DNA of 64,000 nt. Source: Pseudodesulfovibrio profundus (GTDB taxonomy: Bacteria > Desulfobacterota > Desulfovibrionia > Desulfovibrionales > Desulfovibrionaceae). The DNA lies in the NCBI RefSeq assembly GCF_900217235.1, contig NZ_LT907975.1, positions 2,641,001-2,705,000 of the forward strand, written 5' to 3'. Shown here one piece after another: positions 24,492-32,755 of this stretch; the stretch's first letter is position 1; the number at the start of each line of letters is the position of its first letter. The position numbers and the translations under genes were made by a program. Below the pieces are notes generated by a model. That model saw nothing but the letters and a program-made list of their open reading frames with translations, ran no database searches and was not told the DNA's origin.

Positions 24492-25619
24492 ATGACAATC
24501 GATTACAATAAACTGGAAGTTCGGATCAATCTGGACAACCTGCGGCATAACTACAGGATTTTCACTCGGTTCAGTGACAATGTCATTCCGATCATCAAGT
24601 CCGATGCGTATGGCCATGGTCTCGCTGAGGTCAGTAGGGCACTGGAAAACGACGCATCGACCTTTGGAGTCGGCTTTGTGAACGAGGCGGTCCTACTGCG
24701 CCGTTCAGGATGTAAGCAGCGCATCATGGCCCTGCTCGGTCCTATTGATGACGCTGATTTTCAAGCGTTGTGGGATCATGAGATTCTGGCTGCCATGTCG
24801 CACATGGGCCAGCTGGAGCGCGCTGCCGCTATGGCGGAAGAGCGTGGGACTCTGAACATAGGACTGAAGATCGACACCGGGATGCGGCGATTGGGGTTCC
24901 GGCCCGAAGAGGTCGACGAACTCATCGAATTTCTGAAAGGCCATTCAAAGCTCAAGCCGGTCATGGTCACTTCCCACCTGGCTTCGGCTGACGTACCGGA
25001 ACATAAGGAACATGTTCACGGGCAGGCCCGGGCCTTTGAGGCCGTTGTCGGCAAACTGCGCGAGGCCGGATTTGACGTGGAAGCCAACCTTGCCAATTCG
25101 GCTGGCTCCATGGTCCATCCGCCATGTCACATGGATTCGCTGCGGCTCGGCATATCACTGTATGGCGGCAATCCGCTGCATGGAACACAGTGGGCAGACG
25201 CCGGTCAGGAGCTCAAGCCTGCCATGGACGTTTCCGCTCCGGTCATGCAGGTCCATCCGCTGGGCAAAGGTGAGGGCATCAGCTATGGCTGGACCCATGT
25301 TGCCGAGAGGGATTGCATGGTGGCTATCATCGGGGCGGGATATGCTGATTGTTACAGCCGCTCGCTGTCTGGCAAGGGGTTTGTGAATATCGCCGGGCGC
25401 AGGGCGCCTGTACTTGGGCGTGTCTGCATGCAGATGACCGCTGTTGACGTGACTGATATTTTGGGCGAAGGGACAGAGGTCGTCCCCGGAGATCGTGCCT
25501 GGCTGCTTGGCGGCCCGGGCGATGCGGCCATCACTCCGGAAGAGTTGGCCGACTGGTGGGGAACGATCACGTACGAGGTGTTCTGCCTTCTGGGCATGAA
25601 CCAGCGTATATATACATAA
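24492..25619 (+). CDS. alr: Alanine racemase
   Basis: PLP-dependent enzyme making D-alanine for peptidoglycan. PLP lysine is in IIKSDAYGHGL at ~36-46. The C-terminal catalytic Tyr lies in the GISYGWTHV segment, and GRVCMQMTAVDVT is typical. 375 residues is the usual length. The ATG at 24492 is 2 bp after the mutL stop, so the pair is translationally coupled, although they are unrelated in function. Confidence 0.93.
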   Translation: MTIDYNKLEVRINLDNLRHNYRIFTRFSDNVIPIIKSDAYGHGLAEVSRALENDASTFGVGFVNEAVLLRRSGCKQRIMALLGPIDDADFQALWDHEILAAMSHMGQLERAAAMAEERGTLNIGLKIDTGMRRLGFRPEEVDELIEFLKGHSKLKPVMVTSHLASADVPEHKEHVHGQARAFEAVVGKLREAGFDVEANLANSAGSMVHPPCHMDSLRLGISLYGGNPLHGTQWADAGQELKPAMDVSAPVMQVHPLGKGEGISYGWTHVAERDCMVAIIGAGYADCYSRSLSGKGFVNIAGRRAPVLGRVCMQMTAVDVTDILGEGTEVVPGDRAWLLGGPGDAAITPEELADWWGTITYEVFCLLGMNQRIYT

Positions 25620-25676
25620 TAATAACCGTGCTTGCTGATGGATAGTAATCTGTCTCAAGCCTACAAGGAGCATACT

Positions 25677-25898
25677 ATGCCTGCAGTGCGGGATGATGAA
25701 TGGACCGTTGCCGAGAGTTATTCTCGTGAGGAGATGGAGAAAGAAGGTGTCACAGCCAAGTGGCTGGCCGGCAAGTGGCTTGATGTCGCTGAAGATATGG
25801 CACTTATCCCTGAAAATAATGTTCGTATCATTGAAGAGGACGGTGTCGTACGCATCGAAGTATCCGTGTACCTCATGGAATGCATGCGAGGTTTCTAG
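25677..25898 (+). CDS. Small acidic protein of unknown function
   Basis: A 73-residue protein, MPAVRDDEWTVAESYSREEM..., rich in Glu and with alternating VRIIEEDGVVRIEVSVYL that suggests a small beta sheet. I recognise no domain. AAGGAG lies 6 bp before the ATG, and a terminator follows at 25928. Its place after alr may reflect cotranscription. Confidence 0.65.
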   Translation: MPAVRDDEWTVAESYSREEMEKEGVTAKWLAGKWLDVAEDMALIPENNVRIIEEDGVVRIEVSVYLMECMRGF

Positions 25899-25927
25899 TT
25901 CTCATGATCGTTGTATCACGAAGAGAA

Positions 25928-25952
25928 GGCGCACTCAGGTGCGCTTTTTTTT
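25928..25952 (+). terminator. Terminator after the small acidic protein gene
   Basis: GGCGCACTCAGGTGCGC hairpin (GCGCAC / GTGCGC, loop TCAG-like) followed by eight T residues. Confidence 0.8.
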
Positions 25953-25985
25953 GTGTGATCATCGAACAGCGTCGCACTCATCCAT

Positions 25986-26009
25986 GGCATCATCATAAAT
26001 TTTGATGAT
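25986..26009. repeat. Inverted repeat in the intergenic region before the phosphate operon
   Basis: CATCATCA (from 25987) and TGATGATG (to 26009) are perfect 8-bp arms about 7 bp apart. It could be an operator or a short hairpin. The rest of the 25899-26337 gap is AT-rich and holds the Pho-box-like array. Confidence 0.4.
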
Positions 26010-26213
26010 GTGTGATTCAGAGGCAGTGCAAAGTGGGAGAATTATTTTTCGTGTGTTTTTATTCATCTGTACGAAAGGTGTGGGATATCTGTGGATAATG
26101 AGTGGAGAAGTTGCAATCCCCGGTGAGGAAATATAAAAATACGTTGTTTCGTTAAGGCTCTCAAACTGTAATAAAAGTGCTACAATTTACTGATATGTTT
26201 GATCATGTCCATT

Positions 26214-26268
26214 GTAACATAACCGTAACATTATAAAACGTTACATTTTGGTGACGCACATGTTACAG
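26214..26268 (+). promoter_or_regulatory. Pho-box-like array before the phosphate operon
   Basis: GTAACAT occurs at 26214 and 26225, exactly 11 bp apart. GTTACAT (26240), GTGACGC (26251) and GTTACAG (26262) again step by 11 bp. Seven-base direct repeats separated by four bases are the defining geometry of PhoB boxes, and the bases resemble the CTGTCAT half-site. The array ends 69 bp before the PhoR-like kinase gene, with phosphate-transport genes beyond. PhoB binding is inferred. Confidence 0.6.
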
Positions 26269-26337
26269 ACCCCTCGCACCGTGTTGGATCTTTCCACATG
26301 CTGGTTGGCTGACCGGTGACGACAACCGAGGAAACAG

Positions 26338-28131
26338 ATGAAGCTGCGAACATTTCAAATGCGTATCCTGTTGTGGACATGGGCGTTACTGCTCATGGCC
26401 CTTGCCGTGGTTTTTTACTACTCCACGTCGCTGGTGGGCGATGATCTGCTGCATGCCACCAAGAGCAAGGCGAAAAGCGAACTGGAGTCTATTCGGTGGT
26501 TGATCGTCGAACATGGCCCCTATGAAGGTGAACACGGTTTCGGCAAATGGGTCGACGGGCTTGGGCAGCGCCTGGGCGTGCGTATTACATACGTAGCCAA
26601 GGCTGGGCACGTTATCGCTGATTCGGATGTCGGCTTTGGCAATGTCGGTGTCATGGACGATCACAGCCAGCGCCCGGAGATAGTGGCAGCACATATCGAA
26701 GGGGAAGGATCCAACGTCCGCTATTCCGATACGGTGCACAAGGAGATGCTCTATACGGCAGTGAAAGTCGTGGGGAGCGAAGCTGTTCCCGATGGCTACC
26801 TCCGGTTGGCGGTCCCGTTTTCTCGAGTCAGTGACCGGCTGGCCTCACTGCGCATCAACTTCTTTTGGATTTTCCTCGGGACCATGGTCTTTGCCGTGGT
26901 CGTTTCCATGGTCATGTCGCGCAACATGAGCCGCGAGATATACGAATTTTCCAACCTTGCCCGATCCATTGGCGAGGGTGATTACGGGACCCGTCTGCGC
27001 GTGGTGCCCGGCAGTGAGTTCATGCCGCTGGCCCAATCCATCAACGGCATGGCCCAATCCATCGAGCGCAATGTTCGCGTCATCCGCGATCAGAAAGGAC
27101 AACTGCAGGCCATCTTCGAGGGAATGCGCGAAGGAGTCATGTCGCTGGATGCAAGCGGCAGGATCGAGTCCTTCAACTCGGCCCTGGATACCATGTTCAA
27201 CCTCGCAGATAGTTCGATTGGCCGAACCCCCATCGAGGTGACCCGCCGTTTCGAGATTCAGGACTTGGTGGACGCCATCAAGGCCAACCCTGACGAGGGG
27301 GCTCGCTCCATCCAGATCGAACTGATGGATCGCACGGTGGAACTGAGCGCCGTTCCATCCCTTGATCATCAGGGCGAGGCCAAGATTATTCTGGTATTCC
27401 ATGACATCACGGAAATGAAACGCAGCGAGAAGGGGTTGAAGGATTTTGTGGCCAACGCTTCTCACCAACTGCGCACGCCGCTGACCTCCATCAAGGGGTA
27501 CGCGGAAACATTGATCGACAACCCGCCGTCCAATCCCGAGGACGCAAAGTTCTTCCTTGAAATCGTACTCAAGAATGCCGATCACATGGACAAGGTCATC
27601 TCCTCCATGCTGGCGCTGGCAAAGTCCGAGCAAATGGGCAAGCAGTTGAAGCTGGCCCCCGTATCCGGGCGTGAGTTCCTGAACAGGACGGTGGCGGACG
27701 TCACCCCATGGGCAGCCGAGCGGGGCATTACCTTTAGAATACAAGCTCCCGAGGACGACATGTATGTCATGGCGGAACCGGACGGCCTGCTGCACGTTTT
27801 TCATAATTTACTCAACAACGCGGTAAAATACAGCCCGGACAACGGTAAGGTTACCGTTAGTGCCGAGGATGATGGAGAATCCATCGTGTTCTGTATTGAA
27901 GACCAGGGGCCGGGCATATCGCGCGAGCACTCCACCAAGGTCTTTGAGCGCTTTTATCGCGTGGACGAGAATACTATCGACAGTTCTTCCGGCAGCGCCG
28001 GACTAGGTTTGGCAATTTGCCGCCGCATTGTGCGGAATTTAGGCGGTGAAATCTGGCATGACGGATACGGTGAAGACATCCGCGGAGCCCGGTTCTGCTT
28101 CAGACTGAATAAATCTGGACCACCGGCCTAA
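26338..28131 (+). CDS. PhoR-like sensor histidine kinase
   Basis: Membrane kinase of 597 residues. TM1 (~9-28), a periplasmic sensor, TM2 (~175-197), HAMP (~200-250) and PAS (~255-365) precede the kinase core. The phosphoacceptor box is ASHQLRTPLTSIKGYAETL (His at ~378). The ATP-binding N, G1 and G2 boxes are HNLLNNAVKYS, EDQGPGI and GSAGLGLAIC. It resembles PhoR in domain order and H-box. GAGGAA precedes the ATG. No response regulator lies in this operon, so the partner PhoB must be elsewhere. Its position before PiT and PhoU genes supports a role in phosphate control. Confidence 0.88.
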   Translation: MKLRTFQMRILLWTWALLLMALAVVFYYSTSLVGDDLLHATKSKAKSELESIRWLIVEHGPYEGEHGFGKWVDGLGQRLGVRITYVAKAGHVIADSDVGFGNVGVMDDHSQRPEIVAAHIEGEGSNVRYSDTVHKEMLYTAVKVVGSEAVPDGYLRLAVPFSRVSDRLASLRINFFWIFLGTMVFAVVVSMVMSRNMSREIYEFSNLARSIGEGDYGTRLRVVPGSEFMPLAQSINGMAQSIERNVRVIRDQKGQLQAIFEGMREGVMSLDASGRIESFNSALDTMFNLADSSIGRTPIEVTRRFEIQDLVDAIKANPDEGARSIQIELMDRTVELSAVPSLDHQGEAKIILVFHDITEMKRSEKGLKDFVANASHQLRTPLTSIKGYAETLIDNPPSNPEDAKFFLEIVLKNADHMDKVISSMLALAKSEQMGKQLKLAPVSGREFLNRTVADVTPWAAERGITFRIQAPEDDMYVMAEPDGLLHVFHNLLNNAVKYSPDNGKVTVSAEDDGESIVFCIEDQGPGISREHSTKVFERFYRVDENTIDSSSGSAGLGLAICRRIVRNLGGEIWHDGYGEDIRGARFCFRLNKSGPPA

Positions 28132-28171
28132 GTAAACTCTTAGCAAAAGCCCTCGAAAGAGGGGTAACCAA

Positions 28172-29410
28172 ATGGACATCTACGATCTGTTCTTTTTCAT
28201 GTCTCTGGGCGCCGGCTTCCTCATGGCGTTCAACCTGGGGGCAAACGACGTGGCAAACTCGATGGCTTCCGCTGTTGGAGCGCGGGCCATCACGGTGAAG
28301 CAGGCGGTATTCATCGCCAGTATCCTGAACTTCACCGGTGCTGTTTTTCTGGGGTCCCATGTGACCTCGACCATCAGCAAGGGGATCATCAACCCGTCAG
28401 CGATATCAGACCCGAAGATCATCATGATAGGGATGTTCGCGGCGCTATTGGCAGCAGCCATATGGGTGCTCATAGCGACGCTCACATCACTCCCCGTATC
28501 GTCAACCCACTCCATTGTGGGAGCGATCATGGGGTTCGGCCTGGTTGCCGGCGGACCCAGTGTGGTCAACTGGCTCAAGATGGGTGGTATTGTCATGTCG
28601 TGGATCATCTCCCCGTTCTTTGCGGCAGGCATCGCGTTCTTCATATTTTCGCACATCCGAAAATATATTCTGTATAAACACCACTTCATCCAGCAGGCCA
28701 AGCGATGGGCTCCTATCTGGATCTCGCTGGCCTTTTTCCTTATCTGCCTGTCTTTTCTTTACAAGACTCCCGTAGGCAAGGGGCTTGGTTTGCATTGGGG
28801 TTCGGCCCTCCTGTTTGCTGGGTGTCTTGCGGTGCTGGCCTGGTTGCTCGCCAGGTTGTTTGTCAATCGGATTGTCATCAACGAAGAGGAAGGCGCTGAA
28901 GGTGTTGAGCGGATTTTCCGCAAGATGCAAGTGGGTACTTCCTGCTATGTTGCCCTGTCTCAGGGTGCGAATGATGTTGCCAACGCCATCGGTCCTGTGG
29001 CAGCCATCTATCTGATTGCCAAGGAACATCAATTGCTGGCTCAGGCAGATGTTCCGCTCTCCATGCTGATCCTTGGCGGTGTCGGTATTGCCGTCGGTAT
29101 CAGCCTGCTGGGGCACAAGGTTATGGGAACAGTGGGAACAAAGATCACTACGCTGACCAACACCCGCGGTTTCTCCGTGGATCTCGGTGCGGCTTCCACT
29201 GTCCTCGTGGCATCCAATCTCGGGTTGCCCGTTTCCACCACGCACGCTGCGGTCGGTGGTGTTGTGGGTGTCGGCCTGGCCCGTGGTTTCCATGCTGTGG
29301 ATTTCCGGGTGTTGCTGCGAATAGTCACCTACTGGATCGCCACGGTGCCAATCGCCGCACTGACCAGCATAGTAATCTTTGTGCTGTTGAAATGGCTGTG
29401 TTATAGCTAA
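28172..29410 (+). CDS. PiT-family inorganic phosphate transporter
   Basis: Inner-membrane low-affinity phosphate permease of 412 residues with ~10 hydrophobic segments. The two family signatures, GANDVANSMASAVGA near residue 25 and GANDVANAIGPVAAI near 268, mark the inverted duplicated halves. The second half also has the STTHAAVGGVVGVGLARG motif. GAGGGG precedes the ATG. The partner PhoU-like gene follows 37 bp later, the usual pit-accessory arrangement. Sulfate uptake by the same family is possible but less likely given this context. Confidence 0.9.
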   Translation: MDIYDLFFFMSLGAGFLMAFNLGANDVANSMASAVGARAITVKQAVFIASILNFTGAVFLGSHVTSTISKGIINPSAISDPKIIMIGMFAALLAAAIWVLIATLTSLPVSSTHSIVGAIMGFGLVAGGPSVVNWLKMGGIVMSWIISPFFAAGIAFFIFSHIRKYILYKHHFIQQAKRWAPIWISLAFFLICLSFLYKTPVGKGLGLHWGSALLFAGCLAVLAWLLARLFVNRIVINEEEGAEGVERIFRKMQVGTSCYVALSQGANDVANAIGPVAAIYLIAKEHQLLAQADVPLSMLILGGVGIAVGISLLGHKVMGTVGTKITTLTNTRGFSVDLGAASTVLVASNLGLPVSTTHAAVGGVVGVGLARGFHAVDFRVLLRIVTYWIATVPIAALTSIVIFVLLKWLCYS

Positions 29411-29447
29411 AACGAATTTAACGATTTTCCAAAGAGGTTATATAAAC

Positions 29448-30122
29448 ATGTCTCTCAAACTTCCTTTGTTCGGCCTCCTCGCCAAGCGTAGCCCCATGGA
29501 TGGTCTTGTCGAACACTACGACAAGATTGCCGAATGCATCGCTACCATTGATGAATCGCTCGAATGCTACGTTTCCGGCGGCGTTTGCCGTGAATTCGAG
29601 GAGTTGACTCGGACCATTGATGCCATTGAGAATCACGCCGACATCATCAAGCGTAATATCCGCAACCATCTGCCCAAAGGGCTGTTCATGGCTGTGGAGA
29701 AACCGCTGTTCCTCAATTACACAAAGTTCCAGGATAACATTCTGGATTCTGCGCAGGATGCCCTGCACTGGTTGGCCATGCGCAAGGTGGATATCCCCGA
29801 GGAAATTCAGAAGGATCTGATCTTCCTTCTGGATGGTGTGTCCAAAACCACTGTGCTGCTTGGACCGGCGCTGAAGGCGACTATTGCCCTGGTTCACGGC
29901 GAATCCGTTGATCGCGACGGCACCAAGGCGTGTTACCGCAAGGTTCGTTCCGAGCGTGATTCGGTTCGCAAGCTCAAGAACAACCTGCACAAGAAAGTGT
30001 ACGCCATGGATCTGGATTTCAAAGACATCTACCAGATCATGCACTTCATCGACTGCCTTGATGACATGTGCCACAACACCGAGAACTGCGCTGACCATCT
30101 GCGGGCCATGATCGCTCGCTAG
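29448..30122 (+). CDS. DUF47/PhoU-like Pit accessory protein
   Basis: A 224-residue, all-helical, cytoplasmic protein of the TIGR00153/DUF47 family (PhoU-like), thought to regulate PiT transporters. Helical repeats such as EELTRTIDAIENHADIIKR and IYQIMHFIDCLDDMCHNTE carry the acidic metal-binding residues. AGAGGT precedes the ATG, and a strong terminator lies at 30147. Confidence 0.88.
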   Translation: MSLKLPLFGLLAKRSPMDGLVEHYDKIAECIATIDESLECYVSGGVCREFEELTRTIDAIENHADIIKRNIRNHLPKGLFMAVEKPLFLNYTKFQDNILDSAQDALHWLAMRKVDIPEEIQKDLIFLLDGVSKTTVLLGPALKATIALVHGESVDRDGTKACYRKVRSERDSVRKLKNNLHKKVYAMDLDFKDIYQIMHFIDCLDDMCHNTENCADHLRAMIAR

Positions 30123-30146
30123 GTTCTGCTCTTCGCATTTTAGGAA

Positions 30147-30182
30147 CCCTCCGTATCCGAGAAGGATGCGGAGGGTTTTTTT
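30147..30182 (+). terminator. Terminator of the phosphate operon
   Basis: CCCTCCGTATCC and GGATGCGGAGGG form the stem, followed by TTTTTTT. Confidence 0.85.
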
Positions 30183-30340
30183 GTGTTGATATCCGATGCT
30201 GCTGGTGTTTTGGATGTTTGGTGTGCTTGTCAAAGGGGTACAACTCTCCACAAGTGGGATGGTGGGAATTATCCCATCACTATGTGTTCAGAGTTACCTT
30301 GATACATCTTTGAAATGGCCTGCGATTTGTCTGCCTTTGA

Positions 30341-30378
30341 GTAAAAACATTTTTTACTTGAAAACGATTTTCAAAATC
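30341..30378 (+). promoter_or_regulatory. Two adjacent palindromes, Fur-box-like, before the HD-GYP operon
   Basis: GTAAAAA-CAT-TTTTTAC (30341-30357) is followed immediately by TTGAAAA-CGA-TTTTCAA (30358-30374), both perfect 7-3-7 inverted repeats. The stretch 30360-30378 matches the classical Fur-box 19-mer at 13 of 19 positions by my count. The pair lies ~140 bp before the first gene of the operon. The rest of the 30123-30515 gap holds the phosphate-operon terminator and no other gene. Binding by Fur is inference. Confidence 0.5.
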
Positions 30379-30515
30379 AATATATTCCAAACCCGACACA
30401 AAAAGCGCACCAAACAGGCGAGAAAGGTATGAAAGAAGCAATGAACTCCACTTGGCGATGTACATGTCCGGCCGGTCTGATTCCGGTCGGAATACATCAA
30501 CCAAAAGGAGTGACC

Positions 30516-30848
30516 ATGAGTAATTTGCAAAGGCTTGGCATGTTGAACCGTGAGGCGATGAAGGCGTTCAATTGCGGCAAGGTCGAGGATGCGATGTTTC
30601 AACTGATTCAGGCCGGACGCCTTGCCCGTCGCATGGAATCACCGTTGCACGAGGCCAAGATTCGCAACAACATTGGCTTGGTCCATCAGGGCAGCGGTAA
30701 TGTGGAAGAGGCTCGAATTTCGTTTCGATTGGCGCAGAAATCAGCTGTCGATGGAGCGGGCGAAGGCACTGTGTTGCATAAAGTGATCGCCCGAAACCTT
30801 CAGCGCCTGGAACAGGAAGCCCAAGGAAGACGAGTTGATGCTGCTTGA
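30516..30848 (+). CDS. Short TPR-like helical protein
   Basis: A 110-residue protein with two helix-turn-helix units, LNREAMKAFNCGKVEDAMFQ and AKIRNNIGLVHQGSGNVEEA, that resemble tetratricopeptide repeats. AAAGGAG lies 6 bp before the chosen ATG. Its end overlaps the start of the HD-GYP gene by 14 bp, so the two are translationally coupled and the protein may be a partner or adaptor of the phosphodiesterase. Confidence 0.75.
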   Translation: MSNLQRLGMLNREAMKAFNCGKVEDAMFQLIQAGRLARRMESPLHEAKIRNNIGLVHQGSGNVEEARISFRLAQKSAVDGAGEGTVLHKVIARNLQRLEQEAQGRRVDAA

Positions 30849-31527
30849 TCCCCAATCCCCGACAGCGGTCACTTCGTTGTCGGGGAAACGTCAGTGCCGG
30901 GATGCGACCCATGTCGTAACCACGATTATACACCAGATGGCGGAATCGCTCGGGAACGCCATTGATGCCAAGGATCCGCACACCTCGCTTCATTCAGCGG
31001 AAGTCGCCGAGATAGCCCGGGCTCTGGCCTTGAGCATGGGGGTGTCTCCTGCCGAGGCCGATGTCATCCATGTGGCCGGTCACCTTCATGATATCGGCAA
31101 GATTGGTGTGCCGGATTCCGTCTTGCGAAAACAAGGCCCCTTGACCACTGCCGAGTGGTCTTCCATTCGGCAGCACCCGGAGTCCGGCGCAGCCATTCTT
31201 CGTCCTGTGCAAGAACTGAATAGCCTTGGTGTGGTCGATATGGTGCTACATCACCATGAGCGATACGACGGAAAAGGGTATCCGGCTCGGCTTGCGGGAT
31301 CGCAAATTCCACTGGGCGCACGGATTATTGCCGTGGCTGACTCCTTGTCTGCCATTTTGCAGAACCGCCCGTATCGGGAGGCCCGGGATTTTGATGCGGC
31401 AGTTGCGGAAATCCGACGCTGCTCCGGAACCCAGTTTGATCCTCGGGTGGTTGAAGGCTTGTGCAGAACAGTGGATACGATCAGAACAATCATCACCACC
31501 ATGAATGTGGAAAAGCAGTACGGGTAG
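30835..31527 (+). CDS. HD-GYP cyclic-di-GMP phosphodiesterase
   Basis: A compact 230-residue HD-GYP enzyme that hydrolyses cyclic di-GMP. The metal-binding HLHDIGKIGVP is at ~82-92 and HHERYDGKGYPARL at ~137-151. The following GARIIAVADSLSAI is the last family motif. No receiver or PAS domain is attached, so control may come through the coupled TPR-like protein or the upstream palindromes. Together with two GGDEF genes in this window it bears on cyclic-di-GMP turnover. Confidence 0.9.
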   Translation: MMLLDPQSPTAVTSLSGKRQCRDATHVVTTIIHQMAESLGNAIDAKDPHTSLHSAEVAEIARALALSMGVSPAEADVIHVAGHLHDIGKIGVPDSVLRKQGPLTTAEWSSIRQHPESGAAILRPVQELNSLGVVDMVLHHHERYDGKGYPARLAGSQIPLGARIIAVADSLSAILQNRPYREARDFDAAVAEIRRCSGTQFDPRVVEGLCRTVDTIRTIITTMNVEKQYG

Positions 31528-31738
31528 GAATACAAAAATTTGTTCTCATACAGCGTCAAGTGAGTAGGAGTTGAAAAATTTGAACTGTGGGCAGATCGGG
31601 AAAAGCTGATAGTCTGTATGGCTCTTGCTCATAACTAACTAAAATAATGTGGAAAATTTTTTATTTAAATAAGTGGTAAGTGTTGGCATGCAATCTGCTA
31701 ATAAAGAAGCATCTTCCTTTTATTTGCACCGAGAAATA

Positions 31739-31765
31739 TCACAGGCCTCCGCAAGGAGGCCTTTC
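31739..31765 (+). terminator. Hairpin in the gap after the HD-GYP gene
   Basis: AGGCCTCC-GCAA-GGAGGCCT is followed by TTCTCGTTTC. The T-run is weak. The 31528-31852 gap shows no other gene, only AT-rich sequence. Confidence 0.5.
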
Positions 31766-31852
31766 TCGTTTCTGGCACTGGATTTTAGTATCAAATCAAC
31801 GTAGCTTCTCTGTCCTGATAATCGTGACACTTTTCGCCAAATGTAAGGATAT

Positions 31853-32620
31853 ATGGATATTGGATTTAAGCGCATCGTAAGCATGCTTTTACACGCATGC
31901 GTCATCATGCTTCTCTCATCGCACTCGGCCTTAGCCGAGAAGAGGCTGGTCGTCATGACCGAACTGGCGGGTAGTTCCGCATTTCTTCAGGACGGTAAAC
32001 TCGACGGGCAGGCTGTTGAGATCGCCCGGGAAATCATGCGGCGTACGGGCGATACCGCTGAAGTCGTGGTTATGCCTTGGGCCAGAGGGTATGAGACATT
32101 ACAGACGAGGCCCAATACCGTATTGCTGTCGACTTCCCGCACGGCCGAGCGCGAAAACCAGTTCCATTGGGTTGGTCCCATATTGAAACTGCAATGGGTT
32201 ATGGTAGGTTTGAAGGGGGCTAATATACAAATCTCCTGTCTGGACGATGCCAAAAAACTCAACGCTATTGGTACCTATATCAATGACGCCCGAGATCAGT
32301 TTCTTGTCCGAAAAGGGTTCACCAATTTGGATAGAGCCACCAATGGCTTGTTGAATTACAAAAAACTGCTCCATGGAAGGGTCGACGCGATTATCTCTTC
32401 TGATCTTGCCGTGTTGTCCGCCTCCAGGCAGTTGGGAGTTCATCCCGAATTGTTCAAGGTCCTGTTTTCAATAAAAGACATGGATGTGTACATTGCCATT
32501 TCAGATGGAACTTCCATGCAGAAAGTTAAAGCATGGCAGGATGCCTTCCAGAGCATGCAGGCTGATGGGGCGTATCAGGCGATTCAGCAGAAATGGTATC
32601 CGTTTTTGTCCGAACAATAG
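31853..32620 (+). CDS. Periplasmic substrate-binding protein (SBP family 3-like)
   Basis: A 255-residue exported protein. After a signal peptide (MLLHACVIMLLSSHSALAEKR, cleavage after ALA) it has VVMTELAGSSAFLQDGKLDGQAVEIAREI, matching the start of type-3 extracellular solute-binding proteins. LLSTSRTAERENQFHWVGPI and a C-terminal AYQAIQQKWYP follow the same fold. No transport or kinase gene is adjacent, so it may serve an orphan transporter or a sensor. The ligand cannot be deduced. Confidence 0.82.
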   Translation: MDIGFKRIVSMLLHACVIMLLSSHSALAEKRLVVMTELAGSSAFLQDGKLDGQAVEIAREIMRRTGDTAEVVVMPWARGYETLQTRPNTVLLSTSRTAERENQFHWVGPILKLQWVMVGLKGANIQISCLDDAKKLNAIGTYINDARDQFLVRKGFTNLDRATNGLLNYKKLLHGRVDAIISSDLAVLSASRQLGVHPELFKVLFSIKDMDVYIAISDGTSMQKVKAWQDAFQSMQADGAYQAIQQKWYPFLSEQ

Positions 32621-32698
32621 TACGAAGCCCTGTGGCTGAATAAGTACCACTCCCTTTCCCCAACTGCCCCATTCTTCCGTTGAATTCTGATTTAAGCG

Positions 32699-32731
32699 AA
32701 AAAAGCCCTGCCCGAACAAGTCGGACAGGGC
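32699..32731 (-). terminator. Terminator of ilvD
   Basis: On the minus strand GCCCTGTCCGA-CTTGT-TCGGGCAGGGC is followed by TTTTTT. Confidence 0.85.
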
Positions 32732-32755
32732 ATTGTGCTTTGTATGAGTGTGTTC

